From Blasia pusilla (Eukaryota; Marchantiophyta; Marchantiopsida; Blasiales): DNA of 64,000 bases. Location of the stretch: assembly GCA_050084515.1 (NCBI GenBank), contig CM114273.1, forward strand, positions 28,396,001 to 28,460,000. The letters are read 5' to 3'. The translations under genes were made by a program, and so were the position numbers. Positions 51,501 through 64,000 of this stretch are shown here, piece after piece (the stretch's first letter is position 1; each line of letters opens with the position of its first letter). The notes below the pieces were generated by a model. It did no database searches. It saw nothing but the letters and a program-made list of their open reading frames with translations, and was not told the DNA's origin.

Positions 51501-53229
51501 GCCAGGCTAATGGGATTTTTTTATTTATTTAGTAGTTAGCTCTCTTGTTGTTCCGATATTGTCTCTCTGCTGTTTGAGTTTTCGTTAGGGGGAATGCCCC
51601 CTTCTTCCTTTTCTGGTCGTGTTGTGGCCTTCAGGTTTTGACTCTTTGAGTCCCCCTCTTTTGTACTTCCGATGGGTTTTCCATCACTCGTTTTTATCGA
51701 TGTGCATCTTTCTTTCCCAATCGGAGTTGCTAACCGTATTAAACAAAACTAGTGACACGTGTCAGAATTCTGACTGGAACACATTTCATGGTTCATTATT
51801 CAATTTATTATTGTGTACTTTTATAGTACACTAACCCACCATACATGGGATTCCTTCTAATCATAAAGTTTATTTTCCACTCGCCGTATAGTTTGTCACA
51901 TTAGGAAAGGAAAAAATAATAATTTGTGAGGACTCGAATCTTTCTTACACGTTTGGAATGCACCAGAGTAACTAACATGGTCAACAATATTTTCGTGCTT
52001 TTTTTTTCACATGAATCATTCTTATGTTGGTTCTTTTCCGAAATGGCAATTTCATAAGTAAGCATTGCATTTATTGCAATTCCAAAAGCTATATTACCTA
52101 ATTATGAGAACTCCTTGTAAATTCGATTTTCTCCCAATGGTTACCATGGTTAGTTTGTGCATATGGGTCAGGTTTCTTCTTTTCACTTAGTACGGTAGTG
52201 CCTGTCATTTGTCTTTTGGGTGAAAAGAAATAACCGTGCAAAGTGACACATGTCATTCGCACAGAATTTTAAAATACGAAAATGAGGTTAGTGTTATGGA
52301 TGATTGAAAAACACGCCGTTTTTATACGCTAGTAGGATCCTAAGATTTACTTCTAACCTTATTCAAACACAAAAATCGGGAAGAGTATGCCTATCTCGAT
52401 CCCACCTTAGTATTCAATAAAAATTTTCAACCATATTACCACACCTAAAAACAATTTTGATATAAGGATCTTTTGGGGATACCTATGAACATACAAACAT
52501 GTGCCCAATTTATTTATTTATTTATATCCCGTCTTATTATGGGTGTCTCGTGTGGTCCGTCCCCCTTACCCCTAAGAATTAGAGAAGGAACTCATTTCTT
52601 GCACTCTCATACATGTACCATCATTTGTACTCCCAACCCATTGTGCATGTACCATTCTTGGTTTATGCATGTACCGAGTGCCTTGCTTTATACGTGTCCT
52701 AAATGCAATATAACAAACGAAAAGAATTGTATAGTAGTTTTATATGTATATATGGATGTATTTTTAGCTTCTGAATATGGGACACTATTTTTAAGTGTAA
52801 AAAAAGAATGCATTTTTTACACTTTCTTGAATTGAATATTCCTTTCATGTTCTCTTGTCGTGCAATCATACAATGTATGTTCCACGCGTACGTATAAAGA
52901 TGTAATACTCACATTGAGCCTACTTTGAAAAACCCATACACTCTTACCATGGTAAGAGTGTATGACTTTAGATGACCGTCTAGATTATGAAAATAATGGG
53001 AGTCTTTCTATTCCTAGACAAAAGGGCCATTTCTTCATTTGAATAATATTCATGGTTTTTGAATATGCAATCGGCTCTAGGTTATGGGCCATGGTGATCC
53101 AAATTTTTTTTCCATTTTTTGGAAAAAAAAAATTCTGAATATTGGATGTGTACTTAGCCTTATGATGGACCAAAAAATTGGGTCCAAAATCATAGTTATT
53201 GGGCCTTGAAGTCCTTCAGAGTATTCTTC
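51501..53229. other. AT-rich, no gene seen
   Basis: May include the 3' untranslated part of the retroelement up to about 51700. Only short open frames otherwise. Confidence 0.4.
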
Positions 53230-53495
53230 AGATTTGGAGGATTTAGGAGTCTTCAACACTTAAGTGTTGTAGTTAACAAGGTTTTTTTAACAATACTTTC
53301 CTCAAGTAATGCAGAAAATGACATTTTGGAGCATTAATCTTAAGTATAAGATTTAGGAGTCTACAACACTTAAGTGTTGTAGTTAAGTGTTGAGGAAAGT
53401 ATTGTTAAAAAGTATTTCCGAGTATAAGGTTAACAAGGTTTTTTTATCAATACTTTCCTCAAAGATTAATGCTCCAAAATGTCGTTTTCTGCCTA
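53230..53495. repeat. Compound inverted repeat (fold-back)
   Basis: Three nested symmetries: the palindrome CAACACTTAAGTGTTG occurs twice (about 53255 and 53365); AACAATACTTTCCTCAA near 53290 recurs inverted near 53390 and directly near 53448; and a 31-base arm starting GCAGAAAATGAC near 53312 recurs inverted at about 53461-53491 with one mismatch. Confidence 0.8.
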
Positions 53496-54313
53496 CTTCC
53501 AATCTGATAGGTAGTTGATGGCATCCAACTCAAATATCTTTACATGCCGAATAGCTTCAAAGATTGCCTCACGAGTTATATTGAGTCGGTAGGAAGCATC
53601 AAAGATCTTCTCAAGATATCCTCAGGAGTGTGCGTGGCATATCTACCTGACTTCATGTTCGTACGTATCGATTGGTAGGTCAGTAATCTCCTCACATCCG
53701 CCTATCCCTCCAATTTCCATGCACATCCTTCTTGGCCGGCATGAGAATGGCATACGCATATTTTCCACGTGAAATCTCCATTAGTCCTACCTCTACCAAA
53801 TCATGGCTTTGAATTAAGGTCCTCTCCATATCATTGTACATATAGGATCGTTAGAGGATCTAAGTGTTGCTAGAGAACTCGACGTGGGTCCTTGGACCCT
53901 TCAATATGTCCAAATCATGCATATTGAATGCAAAAATCTCTGATGACTCCTAAGGAATTGAGGTATCCCGGGCTAATCTCCTCTTGTCAACTTAGGGCCC
54001 ATATCTGGCTCCCAAGTCTCGATTGTAACTTATGTAGGACTCTCTAGCATGGGTGGTTTTGGTTGCTATGGTGCAACCCCATCTCGAACAAGAGTACATT
54101 GCTACTCCTCTATAACCAAATTGGACATCTCACCTCCTAATGCTCCTCGATGTGCATGACTATGAACCAAGCACGTTGTAGTGGTTGCCATCTCTTGACG
54201 TACTTGCAACATTTTCCAAGAAGGCCAAGAATGTCTCTCCCAATCTCCTTTAAGGTATTGATGCCTTAGGATCTCGTCCCCAACCTCGCCCTAATTTATC
54301 TTGGTTGGCAAGG
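53496..54313. other. Unassigned, possibly a decayed element on the minus strand
   Basis: More GC-rich than the flanks, with no long frame and no recognised motif. Confidence 0.3.
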
Positions 54314-55335
54314 TGTCGTGCGCCTACTCTCCTTGAACATTAATCTTGTTGTTGCGGAAGCGTGCGTTCAGTAGGTCACGCTCTCAACACTGATCTGCAT
54401 CCAAACACGCACTCTGGTTAGTCGGGTCTTGGATCAATCAGTGGGCTAACTTTCCGAGTTCTCGTCTCAGTATCTCATCAAGCTCAACCTTCCTAGTTTT
54501 GCAGTTTACAACATGGGCAAGTCTCGAAAGACTTGAGACAGATTTTCTGGTCGGTTCAAGAACCTCAAACGGCGTTTCGCGCTTGGCGATTCCAATTTTC
54601 CGATGGACATCCAATGAGTCCCTAATCGAGACTTGTACAAAGTGAATCTTGGGTTGGAATCCAAGTGTGGTGTATAAAGTCCACTTCCTTGGATCACGTT
54701 TGGGTTTCGAGTTCCAACGCCAAACTCCGTTCCATCCCGTGCCTCTGAGATGCCGTTTGGCACTCAAAGTAGGAATTTGTGTTCCAAGACATCTTGGAGA
54801 GACTCCTCCCTTACTAGTACTTCTGGGGATCTCTGGGGTCCCCCTAACTTTAGGGAAAGATGCCCATGCCTCTCCAATTGGCCCTCAATCCGATTGCTCT
54901 CATAGTTGTTTTTGGCCAATATCTCAGTTTGTACTTATGCATTTTCTAAGATCTTTGTGTGTTGGAAGCGTCTCAAGATAAGCTTTCCAACGCGCCCTTG
55001 CTTGTTCTAAACGCATCTTAGGGCTAAACGTTATGGTCCAAAACAAATTCCCCAAATGCTAGTCGTGTTCCAAAACTCGTTCTCACCTCTTTGGCAAACA
55101 ACCTTCCAAGACTCAACTCATCTCAAGTCTTGGCTCGCATTTGGTCTAGGTTTCTTGTTCGCGAGCACTTATGCATGAAACGCACAACTCTGTTCCGCGT
55201 TTCGTCTCTTGGACTTTTCCAAGAGACCTTTCCAAACGCCTCTCCAAAGTGCAAACATCGCAACCTGAGTCCACTTGGGTTCTGATGTTCCGCTTGGCCC
55301 CTATTTGGTGTTGTTTGGTTATGAGGGTCGCGACA
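54314..55335 (-). repeat. Chromovirus-family LTR (diverged)
   Basis: On the minus strand it runs from TGTCGCGACCCTCAT to GGCGCACGACA, collinear with 33969-34962 but clearly diverged. Confidence 0.75.
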
Positions 55336-55482
55336 CATGGGACTAACAAGTGCAACGTAGATGACTTGTCATAACCACATCCAATGTTGCTCAACTACTC
55401 ATAAGCTGAGAATCCATATGAATGAGTTTAAGTCCATTGTCTGATCAAAGACATGACGTCAAGACACATGTGATAGTAATGG

Positions 55483-56489
55483 TGTCGTGTGCCTACTCCT
55501 CTTGAATGTCAATCTTTAGTGTTATGAAAGCGTACGTTTAGTTGGACACGCTCTCATTGTTGATCTGCACCCAAACACATTCACGTTAGTTTGGTCTGGG
55601 TCAATCAGCCTTCCAACTCACCAAGTTCTCAACTCAGCACTTCATCAAGCTCAATCTTCCTAGTTTCTTACTTCCCAACACCGGGCAAGTCTTCCGAGAC
55701 TTGGGACAAACTTTTTGGATAGTCTAGGCATCTAAGACAACGTTCGCACACCTACCAATCCCAAACGTCTAATGGACCTCGCATGAGCCTCTAACGAAGA
55801 CCCACCTAAATGAGTTGCAGGTTGGAATCCAATAGGGACCTCTGAAATCCACTCTATTGGACTTGTTTTGGGTTTTGAATCGCAACGCCAAACTACCGAT
55901 CCATTCTGAGATCTTGGTTTGCCCTATGGTGCCCCAAAGTGAGATTCAAGTCCCAAACATTCTTGGAGACCTTCTCCCTTACTAGTATTTATGGGTTCTC
56001 CAACCTCCCCCTATCTCTTAGGAAAAGACTCTCATGCCCCTCGTTTTGGCCCTCAACCTAACTCCCTATATAATCATTTCAATGTAGTTTTTTAGCCTCT
56101 ACTTGGATGTTTGATAAGATCTTTGTCGGGTTGGAACCAACTTTGCATAAGCTTTCCAACGCCACCTTATATATCTCAAAAAAATATTAAGACTAAAATT
56201 TCTGATGCAAAATACACTCAAAATCCCAAATGCTAGTCACATTCCACATCCGATTCTCACCTCTTTTGGCAACCACTCTTGTTAGACTTGACTGCTCTCA
56301 AGTCTTGGTTTGCATTTGCTTCAGGTGTCCTATTCGCAACCATAAACACATGAAATGCTTAATCTTGTTCGTCTTTCATCTCTTGTGTTTCCTTCAAGAG
56401 ACCTCTCCAACGCACAAACCATCCTAGCGTGAGCCCACTTGAGTTCTGATGTTTCCCTTGGCATTCGTTTGTTTATGAGAACCGCAAAA
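55483..56489 (-). repeat. Chromovirus-family LTR (more diverged)
   Basis: Same family and orientation as the LTR at 54314 and separated from it by 147 bases. The distal end is eroded (GAGAACCGCAAAA). No internal coding sequence lies between the two. Confidence 0.7.
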
Positions 56490-56895
56490 AAAGGTTTTTT
56501 TTTCACTATTGTGGGAAACTCCATTGCATACTCTCTCTCATAGGCTTTGTCCCCCATCGTTTGCTCTGCCTAGTTATCCCAAATCAAGCAAGGACTAGCC
56601 TTCGTATATGCATTGGAAGCGGAATAATTGACAAAAGTAGGAAAGGATTCGTGTGGCAGCGAACCTTGTTAGCAATTGTCAATGGAGGTCAATCATTCTA
56701 TCTCGTTTCTTGTGATCGACGTCCAAGATCCAAAATAGAATCTATCAACATTGGGAGGGATGCTCCACTCTCGTATACGCCCTCCTCAACACCTTGTGTG
56801 GCATCAAGTTGGTCCATCATAGACGCAGACGGTGCACTTGTGAACCTACACGGGCCGATCCATGCACAAACTTGATGTGTACTCATCACCACTAG

Positions 56896-58780
56896 TTACC
56901 TAGAATCGCCCAAGATTGGTATATTCTCTAGAATGTAAGTTGAAGAAGGCAACCAATATTCCTGCAAGTGTCTTAAGATCCTCATCATCTCCCAAAAAAA
57001 TATGGACAGAGGGTCCGCTAAACCACCACTTGATCTAGCACTTGACTGACCTTCAGATGGCCAACCTCCAATGACCAAATCAATGCATACGGTCCCCATG
57101 TGATCCAAGTCTTGTGCCACCAACAATGAAATGTCCCTCAATAAGAATTGTAGAAACCCTGTAGGGCCAAAGTAGATAGCAAGTCAAGAAAATGAAGGTG
57201 TGATTGGGCCACATGTCGGAGTGAGACAAGCCTCGCAACCTCAACATGATCCACATGCTCCACATCCAAATAATATTGCACTCTACTTCTTGGACTCACC
57301 AAATGGAAGATTTCTCTATGGTTATCCAACAAGATAACACCTAGAGAAACCTTGGCATGCTCTATTGCGGGTCTAGTGGGCATCTTTGCCATCCTAGTAG
57401 CCAAAACTTTTCATGGATTTGAAGGTGGATGACTCGAGTATAGGCCCCAAGGGTAGCTCCACCATCTCCTTTGTAATTATCTCCGAACGTAAGGTAGTAA
57501 CACCATCTCCATTCTTACATAGTGTAGTTGCCAGCCGAAATCTCCCAATGTCATAACATCAAAAGGCTAAAACCACAGGCCATGGTACATGACAATGGCC
57601 ACCCCCAGCAATATACTCGACATTGGCTCTACCTTAACATCAATAATCAGCCGTAGTCATTATACTCGTTTCTCCCGTCGCCCATCATGTTTGCACACCA
57701 ATAACATGGGTCAACATCCAATCTCCAAGAACTTTGATCAGGATCCATCAATAGGGTCCTCATTGCCTTGGAAAAAGGAAATGATTCAAGAAGCCTGGGT
57801 TTTTTCTTGGATTCCACTCTATGTGGATCCAACTCTACGACTCCTTCACGAATAATGATAGCAATTGCATTCATTTGTATTCATGATCCTCCATGTCTCG
57901 GATACTCCATATGAAGTCTATGCCACTCACCTAACATCCGGTAACCTCAATGCTCTTGCGGAAATCTTGTGTTGTTACTACTCTAACTGAGTAGCTATCC
58001 CAACCTCAAGCCTAGAGTCCCCCTCAACTCATCTAGGTGGCGGACCTCTATCTCCCACATGGGAAAATCCAACTCCTTGTTCTCCTATGGGACCACCTAA
58101 CCCATGGGCTCTAGCCCCTGCCAGACCACCAACTTGCTTTGGTGCCCTCTTTGGCACTCGATGCGGATGTAGATCAAGGTGTCGGCTAAAACGTCTAGCA
58201 CATATATGACAAAACCATTGAAAATGGTCACACCCAAAGACTTGTGGTGGGGGACCATCTACTTCAACTTTCCCAAGATGGGGCACATATCCACTACCCT
58301 GACAGGTGAAATCCTACCAACGATAGGCTCCACCACATGCCCCAAAAATGATGCTTGGTTGCTAATGACGATGGCATAGGTTGCTATGGCACATGGACTT
58401 GGTAACCTCCTAGGCTCGTGATGCCATACTCTTCTTTCAAGATACACATTGTTGCACTAGTAGTGTAGGAACTTGTGGCATCTCTTGCGTACAACTCATA
58501 GCTACCACAATCTCCTTGGCAATGTTGCTCTCAATACACACAACCATTTCAAAGACATCTCTAAATGTATGTGAGGTGTAATGTATGAGCATCGCATCCC
58601 TCACTCGTCTCCGGAGGTCTTGTTCTAGCATCCCATACCATGGCTCGACGACCTAGGCCTCAATCTATCACCCCCTTGAGTGACATTAATTAACCAACAT
58701 AGGCTAGTAATTAAATTCCTCCAGCAAAATCTTCCCTACATGCCTATGGAAGTCGTGGATGCTCTCCAACGTCCCATCCT
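56896..58780 (-). pseudogene. Gag-protease relic (Gag family, copy D)
   Basis: Read leftwards: SIHDFHRHVGKILLEE near 58770, FRDVFEMVVCIESNIAKE near 58540-58590, a damaged knuckle CDHFQWFCHICARRF near 58195-58235, LLESFPFSKAMRTLLMDPDQ near 57740, and RPAIEHAKVSLGVILLDN near 57330-57380, which matches RPTIEQAMITQSVVLLDN in copy A. Where copies B and E have a TAG after IHDF, this copy has a sense codon. Stops and frameshifts are frequent. Confidence 0.65.
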
Positions 58781-58784
58781 AGAC

Positions 58785-59003
58785 TCGACTCTTCTGAAGA
58801 CTGGGTTCATGTTTGGTCCCGATTTCCTTAGTCTTGACCATAAATGCATGGAACACTCAAAACGCTAGCCCTGCTTGCATCTCGCACTTGTGTTTCCTAA
58901 CTTTTCTCTTCTTGAGACCTCTCCAAAGTGCAAACCATCATAGCGTGAGCCCGCTAGAGTTCGGATGTTCTGCTTGGCCCTTCTTTGGTTATGAGGGTCA
59001 CGA
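58785..59003 (-). repeat. Chromovirus-family LTR fragment
   Basis: The stretch TAGCGTGAGCCCGCTAGAG to TATGAGGGTCACGATA matches the corresponding end of the LTR at 34810-34962. It is truncated against Gag copy D. Confidence 0.7.
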
Positions 59004-59245
59004 TACCTTGTATGTAACCCAAATCTCTCATTAGGAGAGTGGGCTTGGTTTGGCATATATGAGAGATGGAGATTGTGAGCACGATTTGAATTATTTGAGT
59101 GATCTTCATTTATTGTAGATATTTAGGTACTAGCTAGTCTCTATGTACATATGCCATGATGGAGTATGGTCTCTTGTGTTTATGTGCTTGTAGTTAGTGG
59201 CAATGATGTATGTTGTGTAGCCATGTGTATGCGCACAAGAACACA
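59004..59245 (+). repeat. Gag-family LTR, 3' part
   Basis: CTCATTAGGAGAGTGGGCTT to TGTAGCCATGTGTATGCGCA matches 23568-23790 of the solo LTR. It starts exactly where the chromovirus LTR fragment ends. Confidence 0.65.
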
Positions 59246-60141
59246 CATATCACCTCAACCTACACAATAGGTTCCTAAAAAATCAAGATACCTCCAAGAA
59301 TATCCTAAGAAAGCTCACAAAGGGGTGGCAAGGAAGCAAGGAAGGTGACTCTTGGGAGGTAAGTAGGTCACTCCTAGCCTCTCCACACAAAATTATGCGT
59401 ATACCCTCCCTACTGAGGCACACTACCTACTCATACTCCACTACAAAATATCGTGACATAATGTAGTCGCAAAGTATCCGCTCATTGAAAAAATGGACTC
59501 TCAAGGGAGCAACTTCAATACCTTAATCCCTAGTAGTGTTTACAACTTTTCTCCTTTTCTTAAAAGTCTCAAACGGTTTGCATGGAGAATAGAATGAATT
59601 TGAACTTAAGTTCCATTTGGGTCCCTTAGATTCAGCTAGATCTTTCACGCCACATGCATATTTGTCTAAAAGATGTTTTCTAGCATTCATTCTAGTTTTT
59701 TTTTCTTCTATTAAAGGTCTAGGAAGGTTAGCATACAAAATAAAAAGGAACGGAACTTAAGTTCTTTTGGGTCCCTCAAAGTCAATCGCAACCTTCATGC
59801 CATATATGCCCAAAAATTGTCATTTCATCACTCTCAAGTTGTCATAGTCCCATGATATCTACTTCGCTCCAACTTAAAGCACTTTTGTCTAATAGTGATT
59901 CAACTTAGTTGAGAGATAAGATGGAATCATAACTTTAGTTCTCATATTTTCTTTGAATGGATGTCTTCATTTAGGAGCCTTCATAGTCTCCTTTAATATA
60001 CCACTTACCACTATGGATCCCATGATTTGCACGGGATTAATATTTGTAAATTAGAATAATAATTTTATTGGACGTATTAGGAAATTTGTTTTGCTATCCT
60101 AGTGCTATGTGTCAAATAGATGGTTGGTTACATACAAATCA
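59246..60141. other. Non-coding; partial old repeat
   Basis: About 59280-59440 matches 17205-17400 in inverted orientation. No gene is seen in the rest. Confidence 0.4.
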
Positions 60142-60655
60142 TGTCATGTCTTTTAGGATAGATCGGTGAGATCTAGTAGAGGGCCTTCGTGAGTAGTGGA
60201 GGATAGGCTCAATAGGTCGAGGATGACCTTCTGAGGCCCCAAGAAACGTGAGAGAGCAGGTTTCTCTTTTGTTTCGGCTCATTTGGAGCCATATTGAAAA
60301 AATTACTATTTTATGTAGGTACCATTTTGAGTATATGATTGACTTTCTATTTTTTTTTAAGTGGCCCTTAACCTCCTACATTAGGTCAAGAGCCAAGGAG
60401 GTGACTTGGGAGAATAGGTTACCATGGAGAGAGCTTGGGAGAGGGGAGGGGTATACCTCAAGGAGAGAGAGCTTGAGAGCCCATTCTCTCTTTGTTGAAC
60501 CTCTTGGCATGAGGTGGAGGAGCTATGGTCCCATTGCCTTGTGAGTGTAACCCAAACCTCTCATTAGGAGAGTGGGTTTGGTTTGACATGAGAGAGAGTG
60601 CACACCTTTGAGAGCTATGGTGTGAAATGGTGTAGAGAGAGATTGGATTTTATTT
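60142..60655 (+). repeat. 5' LTR region of Gag copy E
   Basis: Starts TGTCATGTCTTTTAGGATA and is collinear with the solo LTR at 23153 for about 500 bases. After GAGATTGGATTT the two diverge: copy E, like copy B, continues into the leader instead of the last 140 bases of the solo LTR. Confidence 0.65.
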
Positions 60656-61746
60656 AAAAAATAGAGAATGAGAGAGCTTCATGGGGAAGCTCGCTGGTCA
60701 CTCGCTGTTTTTGCAGGTTGGGGACCGTGTTCACTGTTCAGCGGCTCATGGGAGTGCTCACTAGAGCAAGGGCTACTTTGATTGTTCTTTGTGCTTTGAT
60801 TTTTTATATGGAAGAGTGGCGCGCGAAAGCGCTGCCTAATTTCTGATAGAGGTTGATTATGGGGGCGGATTGCCCCATGCCGGCGCTCTTGGGAGCACCA
60901 TGTAGCTTGCTGATTTGTATTTTTATAGGTTTTACATTTTCTTTCGGAGAAATCAGCGCGGAATCGCTGCCAAATTTTGTGTAGGAGAAAGAGACATTGG
61001 GCTTTAGGATAGTCCCTGTCATTTTTTAATGGAATGTCCGATTCTAAATATTTTTTAATGCTATCGTAGATCGTGAAGCTGTTCACGTTGTGCAACAAAG
61101 AAGGCGTAATTTAAAATTGCAAGCAAAAAGTTATGGTTAGTCTTGCAAAAGTGCCATTGCTAGGCAATTTTTAGGGTTAAATTGTTCAAACCCTAAACCA
61201 GCCGCCACGTCAGCGACGGCCGTCACCGTCAACGGTCCGCAGTTGACGGTCAACCATCACCGTTGAAGGTCAAATTTCACCGTCACCGGTCAACGGTCAA
61301 CGGTCAATCATCACCATCAACGGTCCACGGTCCGTTGTCCACCGTTTGGTTGCCATTGCTGCCGTTACGGAGTGGAGGGTCTTCCACGACGTTCGTTGAT
61401 TCTCTGACTTGCGTCGCCACCACGTACTTTGTTTTGGCCGCCACCGTTATCGCGGTTTTGTCATCAACTAGTGATGGCAGATGACCTCCAATTATGGTGT
61501 TTGAGTTGTGATTTCATGCTATTATGTTGTGATTGGTAGCCACTCGACGACGATCGGTACCGTGTCATGACGCCCGTAGCCGTAATGTGCCACCGATTTC
61601 CGCGTCGTGCCGATCGTGGCCGCACCGCGCCATCTCGATTGTGGAGCCGCACCGTCATTGTGGAGCAAAGTGTGGGTTTATTGTTGATTGAGGAGGGTAT
61701 GCGGCCGAGTGCCGCATTCCACCATCGAGGGCCGTGCGGTTCGTAA
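60656..61746 (+). other. Leader of Gag copy E, with ACGGTCAA minisatellite-like stretch
   Basis: 60700-61020 matches 14000-14400 in inversion. 61208-61340 is built from many imperfect ACGGTCAACGGTC units. No gene recognised. Confidence 0.55.
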
Positions 61747-62073
61747 TTGTTCCGTGCCGCCTGCAACGCCGTACCATTCTGCTGGAACCGCACTGTCTAT
61801 CGAGGAGTTTTGAGTAGCGTTAGTACGGGAGGAGTTTTCTCCACAATCAAGTTGGGGTCGAGATTTGCAGTTGCTGAGGAGCGACATCGACATGTGTTCA
61901 AGTTACCCATTCTGGTCCCTTACCCTGCACTTGTGAGGGATTCTGGGATTCTGGGTAGTTTATTTGGGGATATTGGGTGTGTGGATGATGAGAGCATCAT
62001 TTATGTATGTGGTTTAGGGGACATAGACCTGTGTGGGATGCCCGGAGTTGAGGGTAGGTTATCGATGAGATGA
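61747..62073 (+). CDS. Conserved leader frame of Gag copy E, unknown product
   Basis: A 108-codon frame reading LGSRFAVAEERHRHVFKLPI, PYPALVRDSGI and CGLGDIDLCGMPGVEGRL. Copy B (12770-13156) has LGSRFAVAEKRHQHVFRLPI and DIDLCGMSRVEGRL in the same position and ends at the same codon. Copy C keeps traces (QERHQHS, LCGMPRV). Conservation between copies suggests it was translated, either as a separate small protein before Gag or as its N-terminus. No known domain. Confidence 0.4.
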   Translation: MFRAACNAVPFCWNRTVYRGVLSSVSTGGVFSTIKLGSRFAVAEERHRHVFKLPILVPYPALVRDSGILGSLFGDIGCVDDESIIYVCGLGDIDLCGMPGVEGRLSMR

Positions 62074-62173
62074 TAGCCTGGTCGATTTTCCGCACCACGC
62101 CGCTTGTTGCCGCACGTTACACGTCTCGGAGAGGGAGAGTGTAGATCAGGTGCCACATGTTTGGGATGAGTAA

Positions 62174-64000
62174 TTGAGGGATTACTCGCAAGGCAAGAGT
62201 GATCGGGTGAGAGGGACACGAGGGTCATCACGATGTCTGTTCGGGACTTTGAGAGGCGAGGCAGTGAACCCGAGAGTAGCTCTAGAGGTTTTACGCGGAG
62301 TGGCACGAGGTTCCGAGGGTCTCCACGTGAGGGACCACCTCGACCTCCTTCTGTGTCATCGTCAGACAAGGGGGAGGGTGTAGAGGAGTTTGTGAGCACA
62401 TCACCACACATTGTGAGTGGTCCTACCAATTGGGCGTACGAGATGGACGACTGAGGTAGAGGACCGCGTAGGTTTTCGGGTGTAGTAAGTACGATTGAGT
62501 TGCACGATTTCATAGCAAAGTTTAGGAGTTGGTGCGCCTCCCAATAGGCTAGGAACTCTAGAGAGTTCAACCCGTTTACAACATGGAATGGTATGTTCTA
62601 GCATTTAGAGGGGGCGCCCATGGACTATTACCATGATTTCTCTCAAAGATATGCACGTGAGATCGAGGCGTGGAGGCTCTACTGTGTCATGGACGGAGCC
62701 GTTCCCAAATGAGGAGGAGGAGTCAAGAGAGGCTACTTCCTCTTCCACAAGTGATGTTTTAGGAGGGGTCACTCGCACGGGAGCAGTTGCACTGTCTAGT
62801 CGGGTTCGTCCAAGGTTCAACCCTGTGGTTGAGTTCTTTGCTGAGTTGAGGGCGAGCTACAAGGGGGTACGGACGGAGAAGTTGCGGAGCATCCATGACT
62901 TCTAGAGGCGCCCAAGTGAGAGTTTGCGTGAGGCTTACACTCGCTTGTGCCGGTTGATCAACGTCACTCAGGGGGTGATAGAGGCTCAGGCTATCCAGTC
63001 ATGGTACGCGATCGGATCGACCTGCGGACACGAAAAGGGAGGGGGTGCTTCTTATGAACATCTCCCCTACGTTGAGAGATGTTTTTAGGACCGCCAAGAA
63101 CATTGAGCGCAACATGGCGGAGGAGAGCGTAGCCACCATGGGTTCTGGGCGAGAGCAATCGTGATTGTCGGCACCACCTGTGCAGCAACGTGGACTCCGA
63201 GATAGGTCGATTGTGGCACCACAAGCTTAGGGAGGATACCGGGAGGCCGTACCACAGAGACCTGCGCCTTCATATGTGGCTCAGCAATAGCCGCCTACTA
63301 TTACTTGTTGGTCATGTGGTGGAGCCCATCATCAGCGCGATTGCACTCGTCAGGGTCATGGACGTGTGCCTCATCATGGAGGAGGAGATGGTGCTGCACC
63401 AGGAGGTTATCAGTGTGACTATTGTCAGAGGTATGGTCATACACGCGCCAGGTGTTTCAGTTTACATCCTGAGTTACGTCCGGACCCAGGGCCAGAGAGA
63501 GCACCAGAGCGAGTAGCCGGTCCGGGTGGGCCTAAAGATCATGCACCAGGTGGTCCCACTGGGGGACGAGGAGCTGGAGTTGCCCGACACAGTGGTGGAG
63601 CTGCCCGTGGAGGAGGTAGAGTCCTACCACCTAGACACGTCGAGGGAGATGCCGGGCGTGAAGCTAGGATGGCTGCTCAGATACATTAGCTATAGGAGCA
63701 GATTACCGCTATGGCATTGAGATTACCCGATGCCGGATCCCTGGCATCAACATCATATGTAGCAGCCAGAGATATGGAGGATCCTGGTTGGATGTGCGGG
63801 GTTGCCCAAATGGAGGCAGCTGTAGTTGTGACGCGTGGAGCAGCCGCAGAGTTGGATCCACAGCGAGGGTAGCTAGGAAACAGACTAGGCTTCCTCAGTC
63901 TTTCACGTTGCCCGAGGCGATGAGGATCCCATCAATGGGTCTTGATCAGAGTTCCTGGAGAGTTAGTGATGTTGTTGGTGTGTAGGCACGAAGGGCGATG
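62174..64000 (+). pseudogene. Gag polyprotein relic (Gag family, copy E), cut by the window end
   Basis: An Arg/Gly-rich N-terminal segment (62233-62454) is followed by RPRFNPVVEFFAELRASYKG near 62800-62870, SIHDF, a TAG at 62903-62905, and RRPSESLREAYTRLCRLI. A frameshift occurs near 63010. The knuckle CDYCQRYGHTRARC is near 63415-63455 and ARKQTRLPQSFTLPEAMR near 63870-63925. It is collinear with copy B throughout and less decayed than copies C and D. The part after 64000 is not visible. Confidence 0.7.

Overview
This is nuclear DNA of a land plant with a large, repeat-rich genome. The plant assignment rests on a GALS-type GT92 glycosyltransferase gene with a plant-style intron, degenerate TTTAGGG-type telomeric repeats, and plant-type Copia, Ty3 chromovirus, CACTA, Helitron and hAT elements. 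I cannot fix the lineage. Only two stretches look like host genes: the 3' end of an unidentified gene at 2-316 (+), and a complete two-exon GT92 gene at 1274-3057 (-) encoding 530 residues. Nearly all the rest is transposable elements, most of them decayed.

Layout: 4.5-6.2 kb is a degenerate Pif1/Helitron helicase (-) that keeps a recognisable intron. 6.6-14.7 kb holds two inverted copies (A +, B -) of a Ty3-like Gag family around a head-to-head pair of 1.1-1.4 kb LTRs with a tRNA-Asp-type primer site between them. 15.6-16.4 kb is a Ty3 integrase relic and 18.24-18.69 kb a degenerate telomere-like tract. 19.6-32 kb is a nest: Gag-family copy C (-) is split by a 10.2 kb CACTA transposon (21023-31195, TGT duplication), which contains a 5.6 kb Copia element (21388-26997, TATAT duplication), which contains a 642 bp solo LTR (23153-23794, AGCAT duplication).

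33-43 kb holds a rearranged chromovirus. Its pol with chromodomain lies on the minus strand (35.65-39.45 kb) and its gag N-terminus on the plus strand (42.3-43.0 kb). Near-identical 1.95 kb inverted arms (32990-34962 and 39841-41792) show the same insertion site once with coding region attached and once as a solo LTR.

44-46 kb has two hAT-type non-autonomous elements; a third lies at 19.4 kb. 49.5-51.5 kb holds a non-LTR reverse-transcriptase relic. 54.3-59.2 kb holds more chromovirus LTRs and Gag copy D. 60.1 kb to the end is Gag copy E (+), cut by the window edge.

The elements do not cooperate as a pathway. The window records successive insertion, decay (most stop codons in the relics fit C-to-T or G-to-A changes), LTR-LTR recombination and inversion. 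I found no convincing new host system. The most informative signals are the four-level nest, the split chromovirus with its inverted arms, and a stop codon shared by Gag copies about 50 kb apart.
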